Below are positions 26,525 to 34,772 of a stretch of 49,022 bases of DNA, piece by piece. Numbering within the stretch: the stretch's first letter is position 1; the number at the start of each line of letters is the position of its first letter. The position numbers and the translations under genes are program-made. The stretch is taken from the NCBI RefSeq assembly GCF_000177675.1, contig NZ_ADGX01000060.1:1-49022 (forward strand), given 5' to 3'. Source of the DNA: Parafrankia sp. EUN1f. GTDB lineage: Bacteria > Actinomycetota > Actinomycetes > Frankiales > Frankiaceae. The notes under the pieces were generated by a model that had not been told where the DNA came from, ran no database searches, and saw only the letters and a program-made list of their open reading frames with translations.

Positions 26525-27949
26525 TCACCCGGGTAACCGGTCGGGCCAGGCGAGCGGTGGACCGGCCACACCAACCAGCTCCGCGGTCGCCGAGAAGTCG
26601 ACCGGAACCTCGATCACATGCACGCCGGGCTTCGCCAGCGCCGCCGCGAGCCGATCACGGTGTTCCTGCGCCGAGCGCAGATCGCCGTCATCACCCCAGA
26701 TCTCGACCACGATCGTTCCTGGGGCACCAGCCGCCCGGTCAAGCAGTGTGCCGGTCACTCCGGTCGTGGGCAGGGCGTCGACCACGGCTACGGCGGCCCC
26801 GCCCGGCCGGGACGCCGCGCCGAGCGCACCGGCCAGCGCCACGCCCGCCGAGCCGACCGGCGGCACCCGGACACTGCCGAGCCGGGTCGTCGGCAGCGCC
26901 CGGGCCACCCAGAGCGCCGCATGGCCGGGCTGCGTCCACACGGCGGCGCCGTCCGGCAGCATCTCGGCGATGTCGGCGGCGGCCCGCGCGGGGTTCAGCG
27001 GCGCGGCGGTCTGCTGGTAGAGCGGCTGCACGACCGCGGCCAGCTCCCGGTAGAGCCGCGGGCGCTCCCCGCCGGCCTGGACGCCGACCCCGCCCCGCGG
27101 GCGCAGCGCGGCCGGGGCGCCCACCAGCTCCTCCGGTGCCAGCTCGAGGATCTGATCCGGCCGCACCCCCGCGGCCCGCAGCAGGGCTGTCGGCCACTCG
27201 TCGGCGTCGAGCCCCACGGCGACGACGAGCCCGGACCCGCTGGCGCCGGCGAGCGCCAGGTCGAGTTCCTGCAGGCCACCGGTCCCCAGATGGAAGGGGC
27301 TGTCCCAGCGGAACAGGCCTTTGGCCGTGAAGGTGTTCAGCACACCCAGGCCGGTGCGCTCGGCGAAGGCCCGCAACTGCTCGACGGCACCGGACCGGAT
27401 CACGCCCCGGCCCGCGAGGATGAGATCGACTGGCGGGGCAGCGCTCGCGTCGGCGGAGGTGACGGCGCCCGCACCGGCCGGGAAACGGGCCGCGAGACTG
27501 GGGTCGACCCACAGCCGCGGCAAGCCGGGCTGGTCCGCGGGCGCGCCGCCCGTCGCGGATGACGCGGCCGACGCGGGTAGTACGGCCCCTGCGGATGGTA
27601 CGACCGGCTGGCGTGAGGCGGCCGGGTCGAATCCGAGCCGGACGGCGATCACGCCCAGGCCTCGCCGGCGGGCCTCGGCGACCTCGGCGGCGACGTCCGC
27701 CGGTGAGGAGACCGGCGTGAGCCGCGCCGGCGCCGTGACGGGGCGCGACACCAGGGTGAGCACGTCGCCGTCGAGCACCGCCCCGAGGCCGCCGCCCATC
27801 GTGCCCTCGGCCTCCGCGACGAGCAGCGCGCTCGGCAGATCGGAAGCATCCAGGCATGCGACCACACCGCCGCCCCCGAGCGACGGCCCGCCAGGCGTGC
27901 AGGCCAGGACACCGACACCCAGCCGTGCGAGCAGATCCATCAGTGCCAT
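26525..27949 (-). CDS. Degenerate thiamine-diphosphate enzyme homologue
   Basis: 474 residues, against about 550-600 for acetolactate-synthase-type enzymes. The central domain is recognisable (VDLILAGRGVIRSGAVEQLR, GVLNTFTAKGLFRWDSPFHL). The C-terminal domain aligns in outline (VWTQPGHAALWVARALPTT ... GSAGVALAGALGAA). However, the GDG...N magnesium/ThDP motif is VVDALPTTG here, and the N-terminal PYR domain is shortened: AEAEGTMGGGLGAV sits where the activating Glu segment would be. I infer it does not catalyse a normal ThDP reaction, or works as a regulatory subunit. GGAGG precedes ATG 27949, and the shared 14-bp motif lies 23 bp upstream. Confidence 0.7.
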   Translation of the reverse strand: MALMDLLARLGVGVLACTPGGPSLGGGGVVACLDASDLPSALLVAEAEGTMGGGLGAVLDGDVLTLVSRPVTAPARLTPVSSPADVAAEVAEARRRGLGVIAVRLGFDPAASRQPVVPSAGAVLPASAASSATGGAPADQPGLPRLWVDPSLAARFPAGAGAVTSADASAAPPVDLILAGRGVIRSGAVEQLRAFAERTGLGVLNTFTAKGLFRWDSPFHLGTGGLQELDLALAGASGSGLVVAVGLDADEWPTALLRAAGVRPDQILELAPEELVGAPAALRPRGGVGVQAGGERPRLYRELAAVVQPLYQQTAAPLNPARAAADIAEMLPDGAAVWTQPGHAALWVARALPTTRLGSVRVPPVGSAGVALAGALGAASRPGGAAVAVVDALPTTGVTGTLLDRAAGAPGTIVVEIWGDDGDLRSAQEHRDRLAAALAKPGVHVIEVPVDFSATAELVGVAGPPLAWPDRLPG

Positions 27950-27972
27950 GCCACCTCCACCGATCGCTGCTA

Positions 27973-27986
27973 GGATAATTTATACA
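27973..27986 (-). promoter_or_regulatory. Putative operator, copy 1 of a shared A+T-rich motif
   Basis: On the minus strand it reads TGTATAAATTATCC, 23 bp before ATG 27949. Related copies lie at 37099, 40891 and 43225. A run this A+T-rich is rare in the window. Confidence 0.55.
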
Positions 27987-28083
27987 AAATCAGTGCCGAC
28001 GGCACACCCAGTCCGGGACGCCGGGCAGGCGCCGGGGGCACCGGCGAACTCCAGCCAGGGGAGGAACCACGATCAACAGGACG

Positions 28084-28827
28084 TCACAGATCCTGCCACC
28101 CTTCCTCCCGATCCGCCCGGCTCGGCTGCCGGCCGATCCGCAGCGGTGACAGCGGAGCATCCCGCATGAGGAACCTGTGTCGCGACTCGCTGGCATCCAG
28201 CAGCCGGCGGTGCCATCGGCCCGCGCCCGAGCTCCGGTCCAGCGTGGCCTTTTCGAGGTCGGCCCACGCCGCCCAGCTCGGAATAGCCCAGAGCAGCACG
28301 CATTCGGCGTCATCCGCCATGGCCGTGTGGAATGCACCGACCAGCTGCCACCCATGTTCGGTATAACGCGGAATCGCCTCCTCCGCGACCACGGAGAGGA
28401 ATTCCGGTGCAGTACCCCGCGGCACCCTGATCATTTCATGCGCGTACAGATCGCCGCGCACACCGTCGGCACAGAGCTCGGAAATGGTGCGGGTCCAGGG
28501 GGCCGGAACGAGGATCCGGTCGAATCCGCCGCTGCGGTACTCGGCCGCCTCCAGCCACCATTTCTCGAGCTTCGGGTCCTGGAACGTGGCGCTGGAGGTC
28601 TCATGCTGCAGGCCGGCGGCCAGCCCGTCGAAGCCGTCCTCCTCCCACAGGTTCACGACCTGCGGCCACCGCCCCGTCGTGCCGACGACGCCCCAGACCC
28701 CGTAGCAGAGCTGATTACGCTCCTCCTGCGCGATCGGGCTCCAGTTCGCCGTCATGTGGTGGACGTAGCGGGCCCGGTTCGTACCCTTGATATCAATGAA
28801 CTCGTGCGTGTAGACCTTGGTATTCAC
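28084..28827 (-). CDS. NIPSNAP-like dimeric alpha/beta-barrel protein
   Basis: 247 residues from GTG 28827 with GGGAGG 9-10 nt upstream. Two halves each resemble a ferredoxin-like alpha/beta-barrel (VYTHEFIDIKGTNRARYVHH ... VVNLWEEDGFDGLAAGL; then YAHEMIRVPRGTAPEFLSVV ... CVLLWAIPSWAAWADLEKA). That is the NIPSNAP pattern of Tyr/His strands and WxxxxWADLE-like helices. Proteins of this type occur often in actinobacterial acyl-CoA clusters; their role is not well defined. It is divergent from the acyl-CoA dehydrogenase gene with 155 bp between. Confidence 0.65.
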   Translation of the reverse strand: MNTKVYTHEFIDIKGTNRARYVHHMTANWSPIAQEERNQLCYGVWGVVGTTGRWPQVVNLWEEDGFDGLAAGLQHETSSATFQDPKLEKWWLEAAEYRSGGFDRILVPAPWTRTISELCADGVRGDLYAHEMIRVPRGTAPEFLSVVAEEAIPRYTEHGWQLVGAFHTAMADDAECVLLWAIPSWAAWADLEKATLDRSSGAGRWHRRLLDASESRHRFLMRDAPLSPLRIGRQPSRADREEGWQDL

Positions 28828-28982
28828 GGATCACGCCCTCCCGGCCTCCCGAACGGGGCCAAAGCATGCATCAGACGGTTCCGACAGAATAACTGGTGTC
28901 GTGTTCTGATGGCTAGTACCGTTTTCGTGATAACCATCGGCCACCTTGGCCGTCCGGCGACACCGAACATTCGGGAGGTTCG

Positions 28983-30128
28983 ATGACCTCGTCGTTCAGC
29001 ACGGAACTCGAAGAACTACGCTCGGCGGTCCGGTCGTTCCTCGACGACACCACCGGGGAGAGCGCGGTCCGGGCGTACCTGGGGGCCACCGGGGAATTCG
29101 ACCGCACCGCGTGGTCGGTCCTGGCCGAGCAGCTCGGCCTGCTCGGGCTCGCCATTCCGGAGGAGTACGGCGGCGCCGACCACGGCTTCACCGAACTGGC
29201 GGTGGTGTTCGAGGAGATGGGCCGGGTCCTGTACGGCGGCCCGTTCCTGGCCACCGTCGCGGCGGGCCAGGCGATCCTGCTCGTCGGGGACGCCGCGGCC
29301 AGCGCGGACCTGCTGCCCGCGATCGCCTCCGGCCAGACCGTGGCCACCCTCGCCGTCGCCGAGCGCGACGGGCGCTGGGAGGAGGCCTCCGTCCAGACCC
29401 GCGCGACCCGCACCGGTGACGGTGCCGGTGATGGCGGTGCCGGCTGGCGCCTCGACGGCACCAAGATGTTCGTGCTCGACGGCTGCGCCGCGGACCTGAT
29501 CCTCGTCGCCGCGCGCACCGACCGCGGTGTCGGCCTGTTCGCCGTCGACGGCACGACCGCCGGCACAGCCGGTGGGTCGCGGCGCACCCCGCTGGCGACC
29601 CTCGACCAGACCCGGAAGCAGGCCCGAATCGACCTGGACGGAGTCGAGGCCCGGCTGATCGGCGCCGAGGGAGCCGGGTGGGCCGCGGTCGAGGGCACCT
29701 ACCAGCGTGTTCTGGTCGCGCTCGCGGCGGAGCAGGTCGGCGGCGCGGCCCGGGCCCTGGACATGGCGGTGGACTACGCCCGCTCCCGGTTCCAGTTCGG
29801 CCGGCCCGTCGGCTCCTTCCAGTCGATCAAGCACAAGTGCGCGGACGTCCTGATCGAGGTCGAGTCGGCCCGTTCGGCCGCCTACGCGGCCGCGGCGGCC
29901 GCCGCGACCGACGACCCGGAGCTGCCGCTGCTGGCGAGCCTCGCGGCCGCCTACTGCACGGAAGCCCACCTGCACGCCGCGTCGGAGAACATCCAGATCC
30001 ACGGGGGTATCGGTTTCACCTGGGAGCACCCGGCCCACCTGTACTTCAAGCGGGCGTCCAGTGCGCGGTTGATGTTCGGGGACCCGACCTACCACCGGGA
30101 GCGGGTCGCCCAGCTCATCCCCGAGTGA
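28983..30128 (+). CDS. Acyl-CoA dehydrogenase (FadE-like), short form
   Basis: 381 residues from ATG 28983 (GGGAGG upstream). N-terminal helical domain (LGLLGLAIPEEYGGADHGFT), beta domain and C-terminal helical domain (RFQFGRPVGSFQSIKHKCAD; ENIQIHGGIGFTWEHPAHLY). The usual C-terminal EGT motif with the catalytic Glu is absent; the Glu of TWEH is the candidate base, as in the heterotetrameric FadE enzymes of steroid degradation. Those work in alpha2beta2 pairs, and the other dehydrogenase (33289-34695) is a possible partner. It oxidises acyl-CoA to enoyl-CoA using FAD. It is the only plus-strand gene between 25568 and 43320. Confidence 0.87.
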   Translation: MTSSFSTELEELRSAVRSFLDDTTGESAVRAYLGATGEFDRTAWSVLAEQLGLLGLAIPEEYGGADHGFTELAVVFEEMGRVLYGGPFLATVAAGQAILLVGDAAASADLLPAIASGQTVATLAVAERDGRWEEASVQTRATRTGDGAGDGGAGWRLDGTKMFVLDGCAADLILVAARTDRGVGLFAVDGTTAGTAGGSRRTPLATLDQTRKQARIDLDGVEARLIGAEGAGWAAVEGTYQRVLVALAAEQVGGAARALDMAVDYARSRFQFGRPVGSFQSIKHKCADVLIEVESARSAAYAAAAAAATDDPELPLLASLAAAYCTEAHLHAASENIQIHGGIGFTWEHPAHLYFKRASSARLMFGDPTYHRERVAQLIPE

Positions 30129-30159
30129 GCAGACTCCCCGTGTGAGCGGACGGCACGCC

Positions 30160-30195
30160 GCCGCGTTGGTGAAGCTCACGCTCCACCAACGCGGC
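30160..30195. terminator. Bidirectional hairpin between convergent genes
   Basis: GCCGCGTTGGTG (30160-30171) and CACCAACGCGGC (30184-30195) form a perfect 12-bp stem, with an inner AGC/GCT pair and TCAC loop. It starts 31 bp after the acyl-CoA dehydrogenase stop and precedes the thiolase stop on the other strand. There is no U tract, as is common in actinobacteria. Confidence 0.75.
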
Positions 30196-30217
30196 GCAAC
30201 CCCTGATCCCGGCAGGG

Positions 30218-30246
30218 CGACCCCGAAGATCTGAGGATCTGGGTCG
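30218..30246. terminator. Second hairpin in the same convergent gap
   Basis: CGACCC (30218-30223) pairs with GGGTCG (30241-30246) around an inner AGATC/GATCT stem with a TGAG loop. It may back up the stronger hairpin at 30160. Confidence 0.55.
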
Positions 30247-30322
30247 TTCCAGCAACCAGGATCCGCAGATCTTGCTCGGCGGCAGCGGCGACCCGACGCG
30301 CCAGACGGCGGCTAGGCGGCGG

Positions 30323-31540
30323 CTAGGCGGGGATGCGCTCGAAGATCGCGGTGATGCCCTGCCCGCCGCCGATGCACAGGGTTTCCAGCCCGTACCGGAC
30401 CTCCCGGCGGTGCATCTCGTGCAGCAGCGTCGCGAGGATCCGCCCGCCGGTCGCGGCGACCGGGTGGCCGAGCGAGATCCCGGAGCCGTTCACGTTGAAA
30501 CGGTCCCAGTCCGCGGCGCCGAACCCCCACTCGCGGGTGCAGGCCAGCACCTGCGCCGCGAAGGCCTCGTTCAGCTCGATCAGATCGATGTCCGAGAGCT
30601 TCAGGCCGGCGCGCTCCAGCGCCCTGGCGGTCGCCGGCACCGGTCCGATGCCCATCCGCGACGGTTCCACGCCGGCGACGGCCCAGCTCACCAGGCGGGC
30701 CAGCGGACGCAGCCCAAGCCGCTGCGCCGCCTCCGGATGCGTCACCACACACGCCGACGCCCCGTCGTTCTGCCCGCTGGAGTTCCCGGCGGTGACGGTC
30801 GACTCCGGGTCGGTGCGGCCCATCACCGGCCGCAGCCGGGCGAGTGACTCGAGGGTGGTGTCCGCGCGAGGATGCTCGTCGGTGTCCACCACCGTCGCTC
30901 CGCCGCGCTTCGGCACGGAGACGGGGATGATCTCCTCGGCGAACCGGCCCGCGGCCTGCGCGGCAACGGCCCGCTGGTGCGAGCGCAAGGCGAACTCGTC
31001 CTGCTCGGCACGCGGGATCCCGTACTCGCGCCGCAGGTTCTCCGCCGTCTCGATCATCCCGCCGGGTACCGGGTGGTTCTCGCCACCGGCGGTGACCCGC
31101 CCGCGGGCGAGCGCGTCGTGCAGGGTCAGGTTGCCGCCGCGCGCGCCCCACCGCAGCTCGGTGGAGTAGAAGGCCGCGTTGCTCATGCTCTCCGCGCCGC
31201 CGGCGATGACCACCTCGGCGACGCCGGTCTGCACCTGCATCGCGGCCAGGGCCATCGCCTGGACCCCCGATCCGCATCTGCGGTCGAGCTGCAGGCCGGG
31301 GACGGTGATGTCCAGGCCGGCGTCCAGCGCGACGACACGACCCAGTGCCGGGGCCTCCATCGTCGGGTAGCAGGAGCCGAACACCACGTCGTCGACGTCC
31401 GCCGAGCCCAGACCCGTCCGCTCCAGCAGCCCGCGCACGACCGCCGCGCCGAGCGCGTGCGCATTCAGCGGCTGCAGCGCCCCGCCGTAGCGGCCGACCG
31501 CGGTTCGGACCGGCTCGCAGATCACCGCTTCACGCATCAC
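30323..31540 (-). CDS. Thiolase (acetyl-CoA acyltransferase)
   Basis: 405 residues. The nucleophile Cys89 lies in DRRCGSGVQAMAL, the His motif is in LIELNEAFAAQVL, and the C-terminal signatures are ISLGHPVAATGGR and CIGGGQG, so all four catalytic motifs of degradative thiolases are present. It cleaves 3-ketoacyl-CoA with CoA to give acetyl-CoA or propionyl-CoA and a shortened acyl-CoA. It ends the long minus-strand unit starting at 36964. ATG 31537 immediately after the GTG may be the actual start. Confidence 0.93.
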   Translation of the reverse strand: MMREAVICEPVRTAVGRYGGALQPLNAHALGAAVVRGLLERTGLGSADVDDVVFGSCYPTMEAPALGRVVALDAGLDITVPGLQLDRRCGSGVQAMALAAMQVQTGVAEVVIAGGAESMSNAAFYSTELRWGARGGNLTLHDALARGRVTAGGENHPVPGGMIETAENLRREYGIPRAEQDEFALRSHQRAVAAQAAGRFAEEIIPVSVPKRGGATVVDTDEHPRADTTLESLARLRPVMGRTDPESTVTAGNSSGQNDGASACVVTHPEAAQRLGLRPLARLVSWAVAGVEPSRMGIGPVPATARALERAGLKLSDIDLIELNEAFAAQVLACTREWGFGAADWDRFNVNGSGISLGHPVAATGGRILATLLHEMHRREVRYGLETLCIGGGQGITAIFERIPA

Positions 31541-31642
31541 ACACCATCCCGATCACTCACGCCGCCGTCCATCCGCCGTCCATTCCGCTGACCTGCCCGC
31601 CCGTATGCCCGCGCCCGGGGGCGCGTTCGCGGGCCGTCCGGG

Positions 31643-32470
31643 CTATTCACCCACGGGCGGGGTCTGCGGCGCGAGTTCCACCCAGCGCGGCTCGCGCTTC
31701 TCCACGAAGGCCTGCGGGCCCTCCGTCTGGTCAGGATGCCCCCATACGGAGACCAGCTCGTCGGCGCCGTTGCGGCAGGCGTCGGTCAGGCCGCTCTCCA
31801 GCGCGCCCCACAGTGCCCGTTTCGTCGCCGCCATCGCGGCGGGCGAGTTACGCGCGATGGTCTCGGCCAGCTCACCGGCCCGCTCCCGCAGCCGTTCCGG
31901 CTCGACGAGCTCGCTGACCATGCCGAGCTCGTAGGCCCGCTGCGCCGACATCCGCTCGAACCGCCCGACCAGCGCCATCCGCATCACCGGCTCGAACGGC
32001 ATCTTGCGCAGCAGCGCGATGTTCTCGAACGCCACCACCTGGCCGGCTGACACGTGCGGGTCGAAGAACTGCGCGTCGGACGACGCCAGCACGATGTCGG
32101 CGTCCGCCACGAAGTGGAACCCACCCCCGGCGCACAGGCCGTTCACGGCGGCGATCACCGGCTTGCGCACCTTCTGGTGCCAGGCGGTGAAGTGCAGGTC
32201 CAGCTTCTCCACGGACTCGCGGTAGCGCTCCATGCCCAGCCCGTCGGTGGCGAGCTCGGTCATGTCCACGCCGGTCTGGAACGCCCGTCCCTCACCGGTG
32301 TGGACGATCACCTTGACCGCCGGGTCGGCGTCGAGCTCGGTCCACGCCGTGGCGAACTCGTCCCGCATCCGGCTGCTCATCGCGTTCAGCTGGCGCGGCC
32401 GGTTGTTGATCAACCAGCCGACCGGTCCCCGGCGCTCCACAATCAGGGTCTCGTAGGACGAATAGCTCAC
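31643..32470 (-). CDS. Crotonase-family (enoyl-CoA hydratase/isomerase) protein A
   Basis: 275 residues from GTG 32470, overlapping the stop of the next crotonase gene (GTGA). The fold is clear from GWLINNRPRQLNAMS, the CoA-binding VNGLCAGGGFHFVADADIVL and the ELGMVSELV segment. In the two places where hydratases carry their catalytic Glu residues I see DPHVSAG and no obvious Glu, so the reaction may differ from simple hydration. It is a close tandem paralogue of the 32467-33285 product, nearly identical over the AETIARNSPAAMAATKRALW region. Confidence 0.85.
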   Translation of the reverse strand: MSYSSYETLIVERRGPVGWLINNRPRQLNAMSSRMRDEFATAWTELDADPAVKVIVHTGEGRAFQTGVDMTELATDGLGMERYRESVEKLDLHFTAWHQKVRKPVIAAVNGLCAGGGFHFVADADIVLASSDAQFFDPHVSAGQVVAFENIALLRKMPFEPVMRMALVGRFERMSAQRAYELGMVSELVEPERLRERAGELAETIARNSPAAMAATKRALWGALESGLTDACRNGADELVSVWGHPDQTEGPQAFVEKREPRWVELAPQTPPVGE

Positions 32471-33285
32471 CGATGTGCCTCTCTCACGGGCGGTCCGGGC
32501 TCGGCCCACCGCGGCTCACGTCGCTCGGCGAAGGCCGCTGGGCCTTCCAGCTGGTCGGGATGGCCCCACATGCCCATCAGCTCGGCCGCGCCGGTGACGC
32601 AGGCGTCGGACAGGCCGGACTCCAGCGCGCCCCACAGCGCCCGTTTGGTCGCCGCCATCGCGGCGGGCGAGTTGCGGGCGATGGTCTCGGCGAGCTCCTG
32701 CGCCCGCTCCCGCAGCCGTTCGGGCGGATCGACGATCTCGCTGATCATGCCGAGCTGGTAGGCGCGGGCGGCACCGACCCGCTCGTGCCGGCCGGCCAGC
32801 GCCATCCGGGCGATCGTCTCCGCGGCCATCCGCCGGCTCAGCGCGATCCCCTCGAACGCCGTCGCCTGCCCGACCGACACATGCGGGTCGGTGAACTCGG
32901 CGTCGGCGGCGGCGATGACGATGTCGGCGTCGGCGACGAAGTGCAGACCGCCGCCGGCGCACAGCCCGTTCACCGCGGCGATGACGGGCTTCGCGACCTT
33001 CGTGTGCCACGCGGTGATCTTCAGCTCCGCTCGGCGGGTCTGGCGCGAGTGCTCCCGCAGCGCCGCCGGGTCACGGCTCAGCTGGACCACGTCGAGTCCG
33101 GTCTGGAACCGCTCACCGGCGCCGGTGTTGACGATGACCCGGACCGCCGGATCCGCATCCAGCTCGGCCCAGGCCGCCGGCAGCGCCGAGAGCATGGCGG
33201 CGTCCATGGCGTTGCCGACCTCGGGCCGGTCGAACACGAGCCAGCCCACCGGCCCGTGCCGCTCCACCAGCAGCCCCGACGACAC
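32467..33285 (-). CDS. Crotonase-family (enoyl-CoA hydratase/isomerase) protein B
   Basis: 272 residues from GTG 33285. Contains GWLVFDRPEVGNAMDA, the oxyanion loop VNGLCAGGGLHFVADADIVI and DPHVSVGQATAFEG, again without Glu in the usual hydratase positions. It starts 3 nt after the dehydrogenase stop and overlaps protein A, so the three are translated as a unit. It arose by duplication with protein A and may form a mixed complex with it. Confidence 0.85.
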   Translation of the reverse strand: MSSGLLVERHGPVGWLVFDRPEVGNAMDAAMLSALPAAWAELDADPAVRVIVNTGAGERFQTGLDVVQLSRDPAALREHSRQTRRAELKITAWHTKVAKPVIAAVNGLCAGGGLHFVADADIVIAAADAEFTDPHVSVGQATAFEGIALSRRMAAETIARMALAGRHERVGAARAYQLGMISEIVDPPERLRERAQELAETIARNSPAAMAATKRALWGALESGLSDACVTGAAELMGMWGHPDQLEGPAAFAERREPRWAEPGPPVREAHR

Positions 33286-33288
33286 CCG

Positions 33289-34695
33289 TCAGCTCCGGGG
33301 GACGTCGCGCCAGGGCTTGCCCTGGTACGGGTCGGGCTCGCGGGGCAGGCCGAGCACACGCTCGGCGAGGATGTTCTTGTTCACCTCGGTGGTGCCTCCC
33401 TCGATGGTGTTCGCGCGGCTGCGGAGCATGCCCCGCACCTCGTGGATGAGCGACTCCGCGTACCGGGCGGCGACCGCATCGGCAGCGGTGCCAGCGCCAG
33501 CACCAGCTCCGGCGCCGTTGTCGGCATGGGCGGCGGTGCCGGCGGACGCCGTCTGGCCGGCGTCGGCCACCGGGCTCTCCCAGGCCGCGCCGGACGCCCC
33601 GAGGATCTCGACGGCGAGTGCCTGCATGCGCTGGTTGAGCGTGCCCTGCTGGACCTTGCCGATCGAGCTCTCCGCCCCCGGCGGCAGGCCGGCCCGCAGC
33701 CGCTGGCGCACCCGCTCGTTCGTCCAGCCCCGGATCCGTTCCTCGGTGTAGAGCTTCACGATCTCCTGGCGCGTCACCGGGTCGTCCCAGCCACCTGGCA
33801 GTCCCTGCGCGCTGACCCGGCGGGCCAGGCGGATCAGGCTGGCGATACCCGAGCCGCCGATGCGATCCACGCCGCCCGACCCCGCGCCCGACACCATCTG
33901 CCGCTCACCGGACAGCGTCGCGCCCGCCACCCGCCAGCCGTCGCCGACCCGGCCGATCCGCTGGCTGTCGGGAACGACGGCCTCGTCCAGGAAGACCTCG
34001 CAGAAGTCGACCTCGCCGGTGATGTGCCGCAGCGGGCGGACGTCCACCCCCGGCTGGTGCATGTCCAGCAGGAAGTAGGTGATCCCGGCCCGCTTGGGGA
34101 CGTCCGGATCGGTGCGGGCCAGCAGCACGCCGTAGTCGGCGCGGAAGCCCCAGGTCGTCCAGACCTTCTGGCCGGTGATGATCCACGAGTCACCCTCGCG
34201 GACCGCCCTGGTCGCAAGCGACGCGAGGTCGGAGCCGGCGCCGGGCTCGGAGAACAGCTGGCACCAGAACTCCTCGTTGCGCACGATCGGCGGCAGGAAG
34301 CGCAGCCGCTGCTCCTCGGTGCCGTGCGCGAACAGGGCCGGTGCCGCGTTCGACAGGCCGAGCGGGTTGAGCCGGCCCAGGTTGAACGGACGCAGCTCCG
34401 CGTCGACGACGCGGGCGAGGTCGGGCGCCAGGCCCAGCCCGCCGTAGGCCGGCTCCCAGGTCGGCACGACCAGCCCGGACCGGCCGAACACCGGGTACCA
34501 CCGCTCGTACTCGTCCCGCGAGCGCACCAGTCGGATCGCCGCGGCGCCGCCGCGGCGCCCGGCCTCCTGCCAGGCGGCCGGGACATGCTCGGCCACCCAC
34601 GCCTGGACGGCGGCGCGGACCTGCTCCGCGTCCGGCGACGGCGGGAGCTCCAGCCGCCCGCCCGCGCCCGTGGACGTCCGCGGGCCCTCCACCAT
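33289..34695 (-). CDS. Acyl-CoA dehydrogenase (FadE-like), long form
   Basis: 468 residues from ATG 34695, preferred over ATG 34713 because AAGGAG lies 6 nt before it. Domains: an N-terminal helical part (GLVVPTWEPAYGGLGLAPDL), a middle beta part with the FAD signature WCQLFSEPGAGSDLASLATR and TGQKVWTTWGFRAD, and a C-terminal part ending in ANTIEGGTTEVNKNILAERV, where the Glu in IEGGTTE is the likely base. An Ala/Gly-rich insertion (about residues 395-425, GAGAGAGAG) interrupts the last helical domain; it is probably a flexible loop. It oxidises acyl-CoA and could pair with the short form. Confidence 0.9.
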   Translation of the reverse strand: MVEGPRTSTGAGGRLELPPSPDAEQVRAAVQAWVAEHVPAAWQEAGRRGGAAAIRLVRSRDEYERWYPVFGRSGLVVPTWEPAYGGLGLAPDLARVVDAELRPFNLGRLNPLGLSNAAPALFAHGTEEQRLRFLPPIVRNEEFWCQLFSEPGAGSDLASLATRAVREGDSWIITGQKVWTTWGFRADYGVLLARTDPDVPKRAGITYFLLDMHQPGVDVRPLRHITGEVDFCEVFLDEAVVPDSQRIGRVGDGWRVAGATLSGERQMVSGAGSGGVDRIGGSGIASLIRLARRVSAQGLPGGWDDPVTRQEIVKLYTEERIRGWTNERVRQRLRAGLPPGAESSIGKVQQGTLNQRMQALAVEILGASGAAWESPVADAGQTASAGTAAHADNGAGAGAGAGTAADAVAARYAESLIHEVRGMLRSRANTIEGGTTEVNKNILAERVLGLPREPDPYQGKPWRDVPRS

Positions 34696-34719
34696 CTCGT
34701 GCTCCTTCACCATCGGAAA

Positions 34720-34759
34720 TGCTCGGGTGCTCGGGTGCTCAGGTGCTCAGGTGCTCGGG
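34720..34759. repeat. Five tandem copies of the octamer TGCTCRGG
   Basis: The octamer repeats five times without interruption (G,G,A,A,G at the variable base) between the crotonase gene at 34773 and the long dehydrogenase gene. It occupies the space just before the dehydrogenase start and could alter spacing or mRNA structure between coupled genes. It may instead be simple polymerase slippage. Confidence 0.85.
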
Positions 34760-34772
34760 TCTGGTCCGGTGC

